DNA from: a virus
IMG/VR virus record: IMGVR_UViG_3300037427_000046
Location: 1 to 29,119 of that record
Reading direction: 5' to 3' (one strand)
DNA length: 29,119 nucleotides
Shown here in pieces: positions 20,026 through 27,742 of this stretch; position 1 is the first letter of the stretch; each line of letters starts with the position of its first letter. The position numbers and the translations under genes were made by a program. The notes beneath the pieces are model-generated. The model saw only the letters and a list, made by a program, of their open reading frames with translations. It did no database searches and was not told the DNA's origin.

Positions 20026-20847
20026 CTATACTTTTAATTCGTAAAAATCAAGTGTAGCTGTCCAGCTAATACTTGTTTCATTTGCACCTGTCACTTGAAT
20101 AAACATATCTCCACCACTAAACGCTGCTTCTCCTGTCCACCCTGTAACCGTTCCAAATTCTCCTATTTTATAAGTGGTCTGATCTACTGCTTCTAAATAT
20201 ATTAAGCCATAAGTCTTAACAGCTTTTCTATCATTAACAGCTCCTGAGCTTCCGCCACCTGTTCTAACTCCTACTATCATTACTTCAAAAGATTCAAAAG
20301 TTCCTGTTCCATCTCTTGCAATAGCTGTTACGTTTGGATCTCCATTGACAAATAGATTAGTAGGAGTAGCATCAGTTGTTGTGCCTGTTAGAGTTATTGT
20401 AGAGCTTTGAGCTTTACCCACAGCAACACCATTAAAACCACCACCACCGAATACTACTTCTCCATCTCTTGTTGCTTTTCCATAATTACCTAAGACCGTT
20501 GCATTGTTTACTCCATTTGCTATTTCATTTGAATCTCCTATGATAATATTGTTTCTGTTGTTTCCCTTTGTTGTATTACTTTCGCCCATTATGAAAGTAT
20601 TTGTAGTATTAAATTCAGTTGTATTATTAGCACCTCTGACTACATTCTTTTCATTGCTTATAGCTTGTTGTGTTTTCCCTGAATACCTGTAAGCAACGCA
20701 ACTTCTAGTAGCTGTATCAAAAGTATAACCATAGGCTTCACAAGCAGCTTGATTAGGCAAGACATCAGTTGTTCCATCTGTGAAAACTACTTGTCCACTT
20801 CTTAGAACTTCTTTAGGCTTTATTGTATATCCGTTTCTAAATTCCAT
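20026..20847 (-). CDS. Tail fibre-like protein with beta-roll repeats
   Basis: A 273-residue protein. A middle region (about 65-130) has short repeats of the form N-x-V/I-x-G-x-x-N (NVVRGANNTTEF, NTFIMGESNTT, NNIIIGDSNEI, NNATVLGNYG). They resemble the left-handed beta-roll of YadA-type trimeric adhesins and some phage fibres. N-terminal CEAYGYTFDTATRSC is a Cys-flanked motif. The C-terminus is a beta-rich domain (KTYGLIYLEAVDQTTYKIGE, TSISWTATLDFYELKV). It likely forms a trimeric fibre or tail-tip attachment. It lies between the tail hub and tape measure genes, 4 bases before the latter. Confidence 0.66.
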   Translation of the reverse strand: MEFRNGYTIKPKEVLRSGQVVFTDGTTDVLPNQAACEAYGYTFDTATRSCVAYRYSGKTQQAISNEKNVVRGANNTTEFNTTNTFIMGESNTTKGNNRNNIIIGDSNEIANGVNNATVLGNYGKATRDGEVVFGGGGFNGVAVGKAQSSTITLTGTTTDATPTNLFVNGDPNVTAIARDGTGTFESFEVMIVGVRTGGGSSGAVNDRKAVKTYGLIYLEAVDQTTYKIGEFGTVTGWTGEAAFSGGDMFIQVTGANETSISWTATLDFYELKV

Positions 20848-23645
20848 TATCCTATTAATATAAATTCAACTGTTGATAAATCTTTCGGTTTGTAGTCAAT
20901 TCTATTTACTCTGTAAGATCTATTCTTAATCATACACAAGTCTGAAAACTCAAATTGAGCAATATCTCCAGCAGTTAGATTGACTTTTATAAGCATAGTC
21001 TTAGTATCTGGGTTGTAAAGCTCATTGTAATAAGGAAACCAATAAGTGTTAAATAGATTAAGTGGCGTTGTTTGACCTATTGGCTGAATATACTGACATT
21101 CTCCAAAGTTATAGTCTACCGTAGGATTGGCAGATGTTAGATCAGTAGGTATATCTGTTAAGTGAGAAAAAGAAAAGAAATTAGATGAATTTTCACTACT
21201 TCCACCGTTTTGACTTGGTATATAGTATGATGTAGATCCCATAGCAACAGGGCTGCCACCTGTATGATTATAGAGTATTCTAGGCATATTATCAAATGGG
21301 CTTGTAGTACCATCATCATTCATAGAATAAATAGTCGGTACGATCATCTCATTAAAGCCCTGACCTAATGGCTTAGATACTGTTGCAGCAAAAGGACTAG
21401 CTACAATTTCATCCTCTCCTTCTAATAATGTTAAAGTTCCTGCACTAAATACTTTACTTCCGTATAGATGACCTCTAGTTGATTTTCTGTACATATTAAA
21501 AATATAATCATCATCATCTTGCTCATACTTAAAAATAGTTCTCTTTTTTAAATCATTCAAAGGCGTTAATGTAACATCTTTTAAATCCACTTTATCTGTC
21601 CAATCAAAGTTAATACTTCTATCTTTCAAAGTTGTGCCTTTAGTATTTTTAATAAATACATCTGAATATGTTTCTATGATAATATTAGCAGGATCAGATT
21701 TGTCTTGCAAAGTTACTAAGTTAAACATAGTAAAAATACCTTTAAGAAAATCCCATTGATTAACCTCTCCCCGTAAACTATTTAGAGTTGCGGATGTTAC
21801 ATTTGCACTCATTATATTAAAAGTCATTGTAGCAGTTGGTCCAGATGCTATTCTTTGTTTAATAGTACCACCGCCACTAGTACAGGCAAATTCAGGATAT
21901 AATTTATCTCCATCATTTAAAAGCCTTGATATGTTTCCCGAAAAAGTTTCACTTTGATTTGCATTAATAGGTTGTGTATCTGAATTAAAAGTAGTTGTTA
22001 TACCAGTTGCTGCTACATAATGAGCCCATCTTAAAGTTGCTTCTGTATTAGGATCACTTGAATTGTTATAAAACTCAATACTATAATCTATCTCATAAAA
22101 TCTATTGTCTGATGTATTAACTATTTTATAAATATCAGCAGCCACAGGGCTTGTAGTGTCTTGATATTCTGCTGGTGTATTTGAATTAACATTTCCCGAA
22201 GGCTGTGTTCTATCTATTACTGCTGCTGTAATATAAGCAGTTGTTGTTGATCTTACTGGCGGACCTACTCCCGATTGTACTTTCGGATAAGTTGCTGTTG
22301 TAGTAGTATCAGGAATAACAGTAGGCATATTATCACCCCCCCAGTTAAAGTCCATAAACAACCTCTTGAACTTTCCTGTATCAAATAAAGTGCAAGTATA
22401 TGTATAACCTGCTTCACTAAATATTCTATCAATTAAATATTTGATCTGTATAAAAGGTCTAAAGGCTTGTTCTAATGATGTTAGTTCTGGAAAACCATCA
22501 GTAGAGTTGTTACCTGTTGCATCATTTGCTATTAGTATCTGACCTGTCCAATCTACAAAAGGATATTTTAAAACATCTGTAACAGTAGCACCAACAGGAC
22601 CAGCGAACTCATTAGGATTAGTTAAGGCATTTGATAAAGGTAGCCCATCTGTATACCAGCTTCCTTTAATAGCCACTTTAGAATAAGTATGCTCTAACTC
22701 CGAAAAGTCTATAAAATCAAATGTTCTGTCTTTTAAGGTGTCGGCTAATGCTATTGTCTGAGCATATAGATTCACATTGTAGCTTATCTCCCCATCTCTT
22801 TCTTGTATGTCTAATAGCTTTAAAAAGCCATCAAATAAAATAAAACCATCTTGCTTTAAAACTGATCTAGTCCTTGCGTAAGGATTAAAGTCATAAGGAT
22901 TTCCAAAGCTTCTAGTGATTTCAAATATGTTTCCAAATATTTTATTATTTCTTTTTGTTGCTGGTAAATTAAAGTCCTTTGAATATGACTGTATCTTTTC
23001 AGCTACATTCTTAAAATCATCTACGCTTAAAGTCAAAGGGATCTCCTCATGCTCATATAAGTCACAAATCACTTGACCTTCCCAGTCTGTAATACCAGCA
23101 GTTCCTGTTATTGAAATATTATTGACCACTAAATTGTCAGCAGTATTATTATAATAAGCAATGAAAAGAGTATCAGAGTCAGACATAGCAGTAAAAGTAA
23201 AAACTTTTTGAGTTGTACTACTAGCTGAAAATGATGTCTGAACACCACTCTGCCCATTTTGATTTCTTACAGCAAGATATCCTGGTGCATTAGCTATATT
23301 TATAGTAGCAGTATAACTTTCTCCAATAATAAGCCCAGACAGTTGTTGATAAACTCCACATCCACTTCCATACATACTATTAGCAGTAGATGCTACTACT
23401 GAATTTAAAACTAGATTACCCCCTGAAGTAGTTGCTTGTGCAGCAGTTGCATTAACTGTACCTCTAAATCTATACCAAGCACCAGCAATTGTAGGCGGTG
23501 CAGTACTCATTATTGAACCGTAAATATTAGAATTAGATGCATTATCAGTATTTGTAGCAGTATCGACAGTAGTAAATTCTAGTGCATCTACTATAAACTG
23601 GCTAAGGCTTGTGATTTGCGGATATACTATTAGCTCTACACTCAT
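20847..23645 (-). CDS. Large tail hub/tip protein
   Basis: A 932-residue protein, the largest in the window. An N-terminal short domain (MSVELIVYPQITSLSQFIVD) is interrupted at ~35-180 by a Ser/Thr/Ala-rich beta sandwich resembling a carbohydrate-binding module (AGAWYRFRGTVNATA; SGLIIGESYTATINIANAPG; SITGTAGITDWE). A hub-like region follows (FKNVAEKIQSYSKDFNLPAT; GFILFDGFLKLLDIQERDGE; YNVNLYAQTIALADTLKDRT), then long virion-type beta regions. The C-terminus with FSDLCMIKNRSYRVNRIDYK resembles baseplate/tip proteins of Bacteroidetes siphophages. It shares its boundaries by 1-base overlaps with the genes on both sides. Confidence 0.7.
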   Translation of the reverse strand: MSVELIVYPQITSLSQFIVDALEFTTVDTATNTDNASNSNIYGSIMSTAPPTIAGAWYRFRGTVNATAAQATTSGGNLVLNSVVASTANSMYGSGCGVYQQLSGLIIGESYTATINIANAPGYLAVRNQNGQSGVQTSFSASSTTQKVFTFTAMSDSDTLFIAYYNNTADNLVVNNISITGTAGITDWEGQVICDLYEHEEIPLTLSVDDFKNVAEKIQSYSKDFNLPATKRNNKIFGNIFEITRSFGNPYDFNPYARTRSVLKQDGFILFDGFLKLLDIQERDGEISYNVNLYAQTIALADTLKDRTFDFIDFSELEHTYSKVAIKGSWYTDGLPLSNALTNPNEFAGPVGATVTDVLKYPFVDWTGQILIANDATGNNSTDGFPELTSLEQAFRPFIQIKYLIDRIFSEAGYTYTCTLFDTGKFKRLFMDFNWGGDNMPTVIPDTTTTATYPKVQSGVGPPVRSTTTAYITAAVIDRTQPSGNVNSNTPAEYQDTTSPVAADIYKIVNTSDNRFYEIDYSIEFYNNSSDPNTEATLRWAHYVAATGITTTFNSDTQPINANQSETFSGNISRLLNDGDKLYPEFACTSGGGTIKQRIASGPTATMTFNIMSANVTSATLNSLRGEVNQWDFLKGIFTMFNLVTLQDKSDPANIIIETYSDVFIKNTKGTTLKDRSINFDWTDKVDLKDVTLTPLNDLKKRTIFKYEQDDDDYIFNMYRKSTRGHLYGSKVFSAGTLTLLEGEDEIVASPFAATVSKPLGQGFNEMIVPTIYSMNDDGTTSPFDNMPRILYNHTGGSPVAMGSTSYYIPSQNGGSSENSSNFFSFSHLTDIPTDLTSANPTVDYNFGECQYIQPIGQTTPLNLFNTYWFPYYNELYNPDTKTMLIKVNLTAGDIAQFEFSDLCMIKNRSYRVNRIDYKPKDLSTVEFILIG

Positions 23646-25099
23646 TAGGCAGGTTGTGTTTTTTGTGTTTTATTTCTTTCTAACTCAAATGTGTATTGAA
23701 TCAGTTTATCATTTGCTACTGTCTTTCTTGTATAGCTTGAAGTTGTTATTAAAACAGGCTCTACATATTTATTTGTTATTGTGAAATTTGATTCTGTTGC
23801 ATTATAACCATTAAGAATGTAAACAGATTGACTATTCATTAATTCCTCAAACCATACAGCATCAGCTTCTGTAAGAAAGTCACTATTAATTTGTATTCTC
23901 TCTGTTGAATTAACTCTAAAATTTTTCTTGCCACCTTTATATCCTTCTATTTCATAAACACTATTATTCCAAGTTCCACCCATTTGAGTATAGGTAGTTC
24001 TATTAGTTGTTGTTGATCTGACAGATTTCATAGTAAAAGTATAGTAATCCCAAGCACCCCACTGATTAAGCCAAGTAAGTCTTATGCTTTCATATCCTTT
24101 AGCAGTAGGACAATTTAAGTTTATAGTGTACGTTTGCTGCTGTTGAGGTACTGAATTCTGCTGTGCTGTAACTGTGTAATAGCCGCCTTGTATAGTTCCA
24201 GCAGCTACAAGAGTCTTAAATGTAGTAGATGTATTCTGCAAGTTTCCAGGAAAAGCACCGACAAATAAATATTTCGTAGGAGCAAAGGCACTACTAGTAG
24301 GTCCAACCCCCCCTCTAGCATTATCATTATATAAAATGTCACTCCCAAGGAAAACACCTGCACTATTATAATAATAAAAATAGATTTGTTTCATTCTATC
24401 TGCTTGAGTAGGCATTTGATTAAAGAAAGCGAAAGTTCCATAGTCATTTATATTTGCATACTGAGTAGTAGGTGCATTAGTTAAGAACTTAGAGTTAGCT
24501 GTTGTGCTGCCTAAATAAAACAAGTTAGCATCTAAGTCAAAGCCATAATTAGCACCCTGAACTAGAGTTCCAGTTGCATTTATTCTCCCTCTAGTTAAAT
24601 AGTTTTCCTTTTGTAAAACACCATTAAAGAAAAGATATGATTCTGAATTGATAGTCTGACCTGATATGATAGATACAGGACCGTCTTGAGTTGATGAGCC
24701 TTCTACTTTATATTGAATAGCAAAGTAGTATAGCCCTTCTATGTTTCTAGCATATTGATCTATCAAATGAATTGGATGTGGCTGATCGTAGACAGAAACA
24801 CCTTTGTACTTACTCCCAACACCACTTTCTCCCCCTCTATTTTGAGGACCAACATAGCCTTCTAGTAAAGACTGAAAATCAAATATTCCCACCCCTGCAT
24901 TGTTAGGGGTTGTTTTAAAAGTTCCTATCACATCTGAACTGCTTGAAAGGTTTATCGGAAGTCTGCTTACATGCAATTCTGCTAAAAATTTAACATTCCA
25001 ATAGTTATTCACTATACTAGAATTTTCTATTGTAAAGATTATCTGCTGCCCGACTGGCAGAATATTGTATAAAGGTTTTTGTGCTATGTTATTTGCCAT
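23645..25099 (-). CDS. Distal tail (Dit-like) structural protein
   Basis: A 484-residue beta-rich protein: NILPVGQQIIFTIENSSIVN at the start, IFDFQSLLEGYVGPQN, a middle domain of virion type with GYYTVTAQQNSVPQQQQTYT, then LNQWGAWDYYTFTMKSVRST and a C-terminal SQSVYILNGYNATESNFTIT and VANDKLIQYTFELERNKT. Proteins with the 'W.N.WGa.DyytF' segment precede tail hub proteins in flavobacterial phages and are probably the distal tail ring. It overlaps both neighbours by 1 base. The assignment rests on pattern and order. Confidence 0.62.
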   Translation of the reverse strand: MANNIAQKPLYNILPVGQQIIFTIENSSIVNNYWNVKFLAELHVSRLPINLSSSSDVIGTFKTTPNNAGVGIFDFQSLLEGYVGPQNRGGESGVGSKYKGVSVYDQPHPIHLIDQYARNIEGLYYFAIQYKVEGSSTQDGPVSIISGQTINSESYLFFNGVLQKENYLTRGRINATGTLVQGANYGFDLDANLFYLGSTTANSKFLTNAPTTQYANINDYGTFAFFNQMPTQADRMKQIYFYYYNSAGVFLGSDILYNDNARGGVGPTSSAFAPTKYLFVGAFPGNLQNTSTTFKTLVAAGTIQGGYYTVTAQQNSVPQQQQTYTINLNCPTAKGYESIRLTWLNQWGAWDYYTFTMKSVRSTTTNRTTYTQMGGTWNNSVYEIEGYKGGKKNFRVNSTERIQINSDFLTEADAVWFEELMNSQSVYILNGYNATESNFTITNKYVEPVLITTSSYTRKTVANDKLIQYTFELERNKTQKTQPA

Positions 25100-25653
25100 T
25101 AGTTTACTGTTGTTAATCCATTAATAATATCATCTTTTACTGCTCTTAACATTTCTTTTGGTAAGTTTTTCATTCCTAATTGTAAAGGTCTTTGAAAGAA
25201 ACTAATGCCCTGTATTCCTTTACTATATATACTTCTTGCTATTAAATACCCCATACTTTTATGACTCATAAATTTCCCTGTTTCTTTATCTTTCCACTGA
25301 AAACCTTTTCTTTTTGCCCATTTAGCCATAATGCCTGACATACCCCCTTTTGACTTCCCTACTTTTGCCGAGCCAGTTCCAAACCTATAAGGACTTATAA
25401 TTGACCTACCTTCATAGTTTGTAAACTTCCTTTGTTTATTTGTTCCTGAAACTCCCTTATCTACAAAAGTACCGTAATCTTGCATAAAAAATTGAACACT
25501 AAAACCTTGAGCATTTTGTGTTACTTTGAAACTTATAGAGTTATATAAGTCTTTAGTATCGTTTTTTTTAGCTTTCGTAAGATTAGTTCGTGCTTGTTTA
25601 ACTATATATTTGCCAAAACTTTCTAAGTATCTTTCTATATTGTCTGTTTTCAT
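25099..25653 (-). CDS. HK97 gp10-like tail-completion protein
   Basis: A 184-residue basic protein. It opens with a helix (IERYLESFGKYIVKQARTNL), then DLYNSISFKV and FFMQDYGTFVDKGVSGTNKQ (about 56-75), matching the 'Y..FvdkG' core of gp10-like neck/tail-completion proteins. Glycine/lysine-rich loops follow, and a C-terminal segment ISFFQRPLQLGMKNLPKEML resembles the 'pFl.pAl' end of that family. It would sit at the head-tail joint. It is encoded between a small virion protein and the distal tail gene. Confidence 0.7.
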   Translation of the reverse strand: MKTDNIERYLESFGKYIVKQARTNLTKAKKNDTKDLYNSISFKVTQNAQGFSVQFFMQDYGTFVDKGVSGTNKQRKFTNYEGRSIISPYRFGTGSAKVGKSKGGMSGIMAKWAKRKGFQWKDKETGKFMSHKSMGYLIARSIYSKGIQGISFFQRPLQLGMKNLPKEMLRAVKDDIINGLTTVN

Positions 25654-26102
25654 TAGACTGATGCCACAAATATTTCTACATCTACATCAGTTGTATCTCT
25701 TGGTCTAACCTGTATGCTTGTTATGTCCTCTAATGTAGGAAAGTTAGGAGTAGTGTCAGCTTCAGCAATTGCAGCAGTATCAGCTTGGCACAATAAATGT
25801 GAAGTACCTGCTGTCATTACTACTTGATAGTTAGTGTTCTCTGTTACGATTGCTATATCCATATTTGCTGAATCACTTAAATTTGTAATCCTAATATATT
25901 TACAATTCTCTAAGTCTAAAGCACCTGCACTTCCGTAAACATTACTGTTGAATGTTGCTATTGTAGTGGTGTTAGAATGAGGACAAGTTACTACTCTTTC
26001 AAATGTATCTGTAATACTTGCAACTGTTAATGTGTTTGATGATCCTCTTAAAGCACCATTGATTGTGACACTCTCACTTATTGTTACCGTTAAATCTGCC
26101 AT
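25653..26102 (-). CDS. Small virion-type protein, unknown
   Basis: A 149-residue beta-rich protein beginning MADLTVTISESVTINGALRG, with CKYIRITNLSDSANMDIAIV and a C-terminal PRDTTDVDVEIFVASV. Similar proteins are seen in marine phages near tail genes. No function is assigned; a decoration or tail accessory role is plausible. It overlaps the tail-completion gene by 1 base. Confidence 0.6.
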   Translation of the reverse strand: MADLTVTISESVTINGALRGSSNTLTVASITDTFERVVTCPHSNTTTIATFNSNVYGSAGALDLENCKYIRITNLSDSANMDIAIVTENTNYQVVMTAGTSHLLCQADTAAIAEADTTPNFPTLEDITSIQVRPRDTTDVDVEIFVASV

Positions 26103-26104
26103 AT

Positions 26105-26308
26105 TTATTTATTTTTTATTAATTCTAATATTTTATTTATTTTGTCTTTTATTTCACTCACATTGTCAGCATTCTTTTCATGATGCTTTTCAAAAGTGCT
26201 TTTCACTTCTCTTACACTAAAAAAAAAGAATTGATATAAAGCATAAAAGCAGCCTACTAACAAAACTAAGGTCACTCCGTATCTCTCTATTAATTCAAAT
26301 ATTTCCAC
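26105..26308 (-). CDS. Small membrane protein with C-terminal coiled coil (holin-like)
   Basis: A 67-residue protein starting with GTG in a TAGTG overlap with a 29-codon frame upstream. One membrane span (GVTLVLLVGCFYALYQFFFF, about residues 11-30) is followed by a charged coiled coil (VREVKSTFEKHHEKNADNVS, then EIKDKINKILELIKNK). This is the layout of BhlA/UviB-type holin-like proteins. Here it lies among tail genes, so a role in tail assembly at the membrane or in lysis cannot be told apart. Confidence 0.55.
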   Translation of the reverse strand: MEIFELIERYGVTLVLLVGCFYALYQFFFFSVREVKSTFEKHHEKNADNVSEIKDKINKILELIKNK

Positions 26309-26397
26309 TATAATTTAATTTTTATTGTTGGCGGTATTATTTTTATTTCTACTTTGCCTATCTTTATCTTATTTAATCTCATTAATATCTTTAACAT
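26308..26397 (-). CDS. 29-residue basic peptide, unknown
   Basis: A 29-codon frame beginning MLKILMRLNKIKIGKVEIKI, rich in K and I. Its ATG overlaps the upstream stop as TAATG, and its TAG overlaps the next gene's GTG as TAGTG. The double coupling suggests it is translated. Nothing is known about its role. Confidence 0.45.
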   Translation of the reverse strand: MLKILMRLNKIKIGKVEIKIIPPTIKIKL

Positions 26398-26945
26398 TAG
26401 TACCCTGCTCCTGCATCTGTAACAGGTATTATGCAAGTATCAAAGTCATTCATTACTTTCACTCCCATTTGAAAAACCCATCCACAGCAAAGATTATCAA
26501 ACCTTTCTTGAAAAGGCTCTATTGTAAATTGATCTTGTGTAAAGTATAATGGTGCATTAATATCGTTTGTTCCTGCTTGTGATTGTCTTGAACTATGCCT
26601 TAACATTCCAATGAAGTCAGTACATATTTCTAGAGTCTGATTAAATACTTCTTGTTCATTATTTTTCATATCAACCAGCTTAGTCAATTGCTCATGCTGT
26701 TTAGTCTGCCAGTCTTTCTTTTCACTTACCATATCCATAATAAAAAGCTGAAAGTTATATACTAATTCTGACTCTCCTGTTGTTACATTAACTGGATTGA
26801 TATGCAGTAAAGGAAACTTCTCCATCTTTTCCAAGTTGATGTCATATATATCCCCAACAGAAACGGTAGATATTTGGTCATGATATTGACCTAATCTAAT
26901 TAGTGTATTTACTACGTTGTTATATGTCTTATTGCTGACTGCCAT
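26397..26945 (-). CDS. Tail-region protein (possible tail terminator), unknown
   Basis: A 182-residue protein of a type common in Bacteroidetes phages: TYNNVVNTLIRLGQYHDQIS (7-26), FPLLHINPVNVTTGESELVY, FQLFIMDMVSEKKDWQTKQH and a C-terminal FDNLCCGWVFQMGVKV. The 'YNFQLFIMD' plus 'GWvFq..vkv' pattern recalls tail terminator/minor tail proteins. It sits after the tail assembly chaperone. Its ATG lies inside the C-terminal end of the -1 reading frame of that chaperone. Confidence 0.55.
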   Translation of the reverse strand: MAVSNKTYNNVVNTLIRLGQYHDQISTVSVGDIYDINLEKMEKFPLLHINPVNVTTGESELVYNFQLFIMDMVSEKKDWQTKQHEQLTKLVDMKNNEQEVFNQTLEICTDFIGMLRHSSRQSQAGTNDINAPLYFTQDQFTIEPFQERFDNLCCGWVFQMGVKVMNDFDTCIIPVTDAGAGY

Positions 26946-27186
26946 GTTTTACTTTGTTTTGTAAGTTTAAATCTATTTCATAACTCAGCCAAGTTAAGCA
27001 TTCTAACAGGCTAAGGTTTGTAATTCTTTCTAAGTTTACTATCTCCCCATTTGTCAATCTGTACATCACTCCGAACCATCCCCATTTTTCTGCGAAGGAT
27101 TCTGTTGCAATAGCTGATTCATTTCCTTCAGCTGATCCATCAAAACAGATGGCAAAGTCGTTAGCAATCCTTTCCCTAAATGATAA
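26929..27186 (-). CDS. -1 frameshift extension of the tail assembly chaperone (GT-like)
   Basis: The -1 frame of the chaperone gene is open without a stop from the slippery run at 27186-27192 to a TAA at 26929-26931. This would add 85 residues after chaperone residue 175 (260 in total). The extension includes ESFAEKWGWFGVMYRLTNGE, then IVNLERITNLSLLECLTWLS and YEIDLN. From memory, this matches a conserved type (KWGW..iY.L..GD..., ...LECL..L.yE) found in Bacteroidetes phages at this position. The motif straddles the ATG at 27066, so a stand-alone gene starting there would lack the KWGW part. That favours frameshifting. In lambda, G and GT chaperones load the tape measure protein. Confidence 0.68.
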   Translation of the reverse strand, partial: LSFRERIANDFAICFDGSAEGNESAIATESFAEKWGWFGVMYRLTNGEIVNLERITNLSLLECLTWLSYEIDLNLQNKVKHGSQQ

Positions 27187-27710
27187 AAAAAAACCAGTGC
27201 ATTTTGCACTTGCTGAGCTGACATCTTTTTCATCTGTTCGGCTCGTATGCTTATATTACCATCATAGGCTGCAATAGTATAAACTCCATTCTCTCCTTTC
27301 TCAGTAATAGGTCTATATAAGATTGCCATTACTTCTGGTAGGCTTTTCTCTACATCATTCTTAATTAGAGTTTCCAAATCTGCATACTCTCCTAAGGAAA
27401 TATCATCTAAATTAGGATGAAAGCCATACTCCTTTCCATCTACTTCTATTATCTTTTTTAAAGAACTATCTTGCTCTTGTTGTAACTCTGAGATCTTACT
27501 CATCATTACTGCCACATCTCTTAAAGACAATTCATCAATCAACTTCTTAGGAATATCTGACAAAGCAGCTATTGTTTCTTTCGCTTCTTTTGCCTTACTC
27601 TTGGATGAAAACTCTATCAGCTTAAGCCACTTTTCAAGAGTAACATCACTCCACTTGCTGATTAATTTGAACTGCTTTACCTTGCCTTGCTTCTTAATCT
27701 TTACCTTCAT
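27066..27710 (-). CDS. Tail assembly chaperone (G-like)
   Basis: A 214-residue, mostly helical protein: FKLISKWSDVTLEKWLKLIE (14-33), YGFHPNLDDISLGEYADLET (95-114), LPEVMAILYRPITEKGE, YTIAAYDGN, MKKMSAQQVQNALVFFYHLG (160-179) and a polar end KEMNQLLQQNPSQKNGDGSE. The residues before the slippery T-run (174-175) are the conserved part. The position right after terL, followed by a -1 frame extension, fits the lambda G/GT system. A TTCTATTATATA motif lies 4 bases before its ATG. Confidence 0.68.
   Translation of the reverse strand: MKVKIKKQGKVKQFKLISKWSDVTLEKWLKLIEFSSKSKAKEAKETIAALSDIPKKLIDELSLRDVAVMMSKISELQQEQDSSLKKIIEVDGKEYGFHPNLDDISLGEYADLETLIKNDVEKSLPEVMAILYRPITEKGENGVYTIAAYDGNISIRAEQMKKMSAQQVQNALVFFYHLGKGLLTTLPSVLMDQLKEMNQLLQQNPSQKNGDGSE
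27186..27192 (-). other. Candidate -1 programmed frameshift site (T TTT TTT)
   Basis: On the minus strand a run of nine T (27193-27185) is read GTT TTT TTT TAT, giving the in-phase heptamer T TTT TTT. It is 40 codons before the zero-frame stop. A GGGAAAG further downstream is out of phase. A downstream stimulatory structure was not evaluated. Confidence 0.66.
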
Positions 27711-27714
27711 CTAA

Positions 27715-27726
27715 TATATAATAGAA
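27715..27726 (-). promoter_or_regulatory. Recurrent TTCTATTATATA motif before the tail chaperone
   Basis: An exact 12-mer copy, 4 bases before the ATG at 27710 and 16 bases after the large terminase stop. It marks the start of the tail gene block. Confidence 0.55.
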
Positions 27727-27742
27727 AAATTCATAATTTAGT

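Noticed and set aside
27041-27066. Independent 45-codon gene starting at the TGATG junction (27066)
   Set aside because: The likely conserved KWGW motif lies upstream of this ATG in the same frame, so a frameshift product explains the frame better. Independent initiation remains possible.
27170-27180. GGGAAAG (lambda-type slippery heptamer) in the tail chaperone
   Set aside because: It is read GGG AAA G in the zero frame, the wrong phase for a -1 slip. The upstream T-run is in phase.
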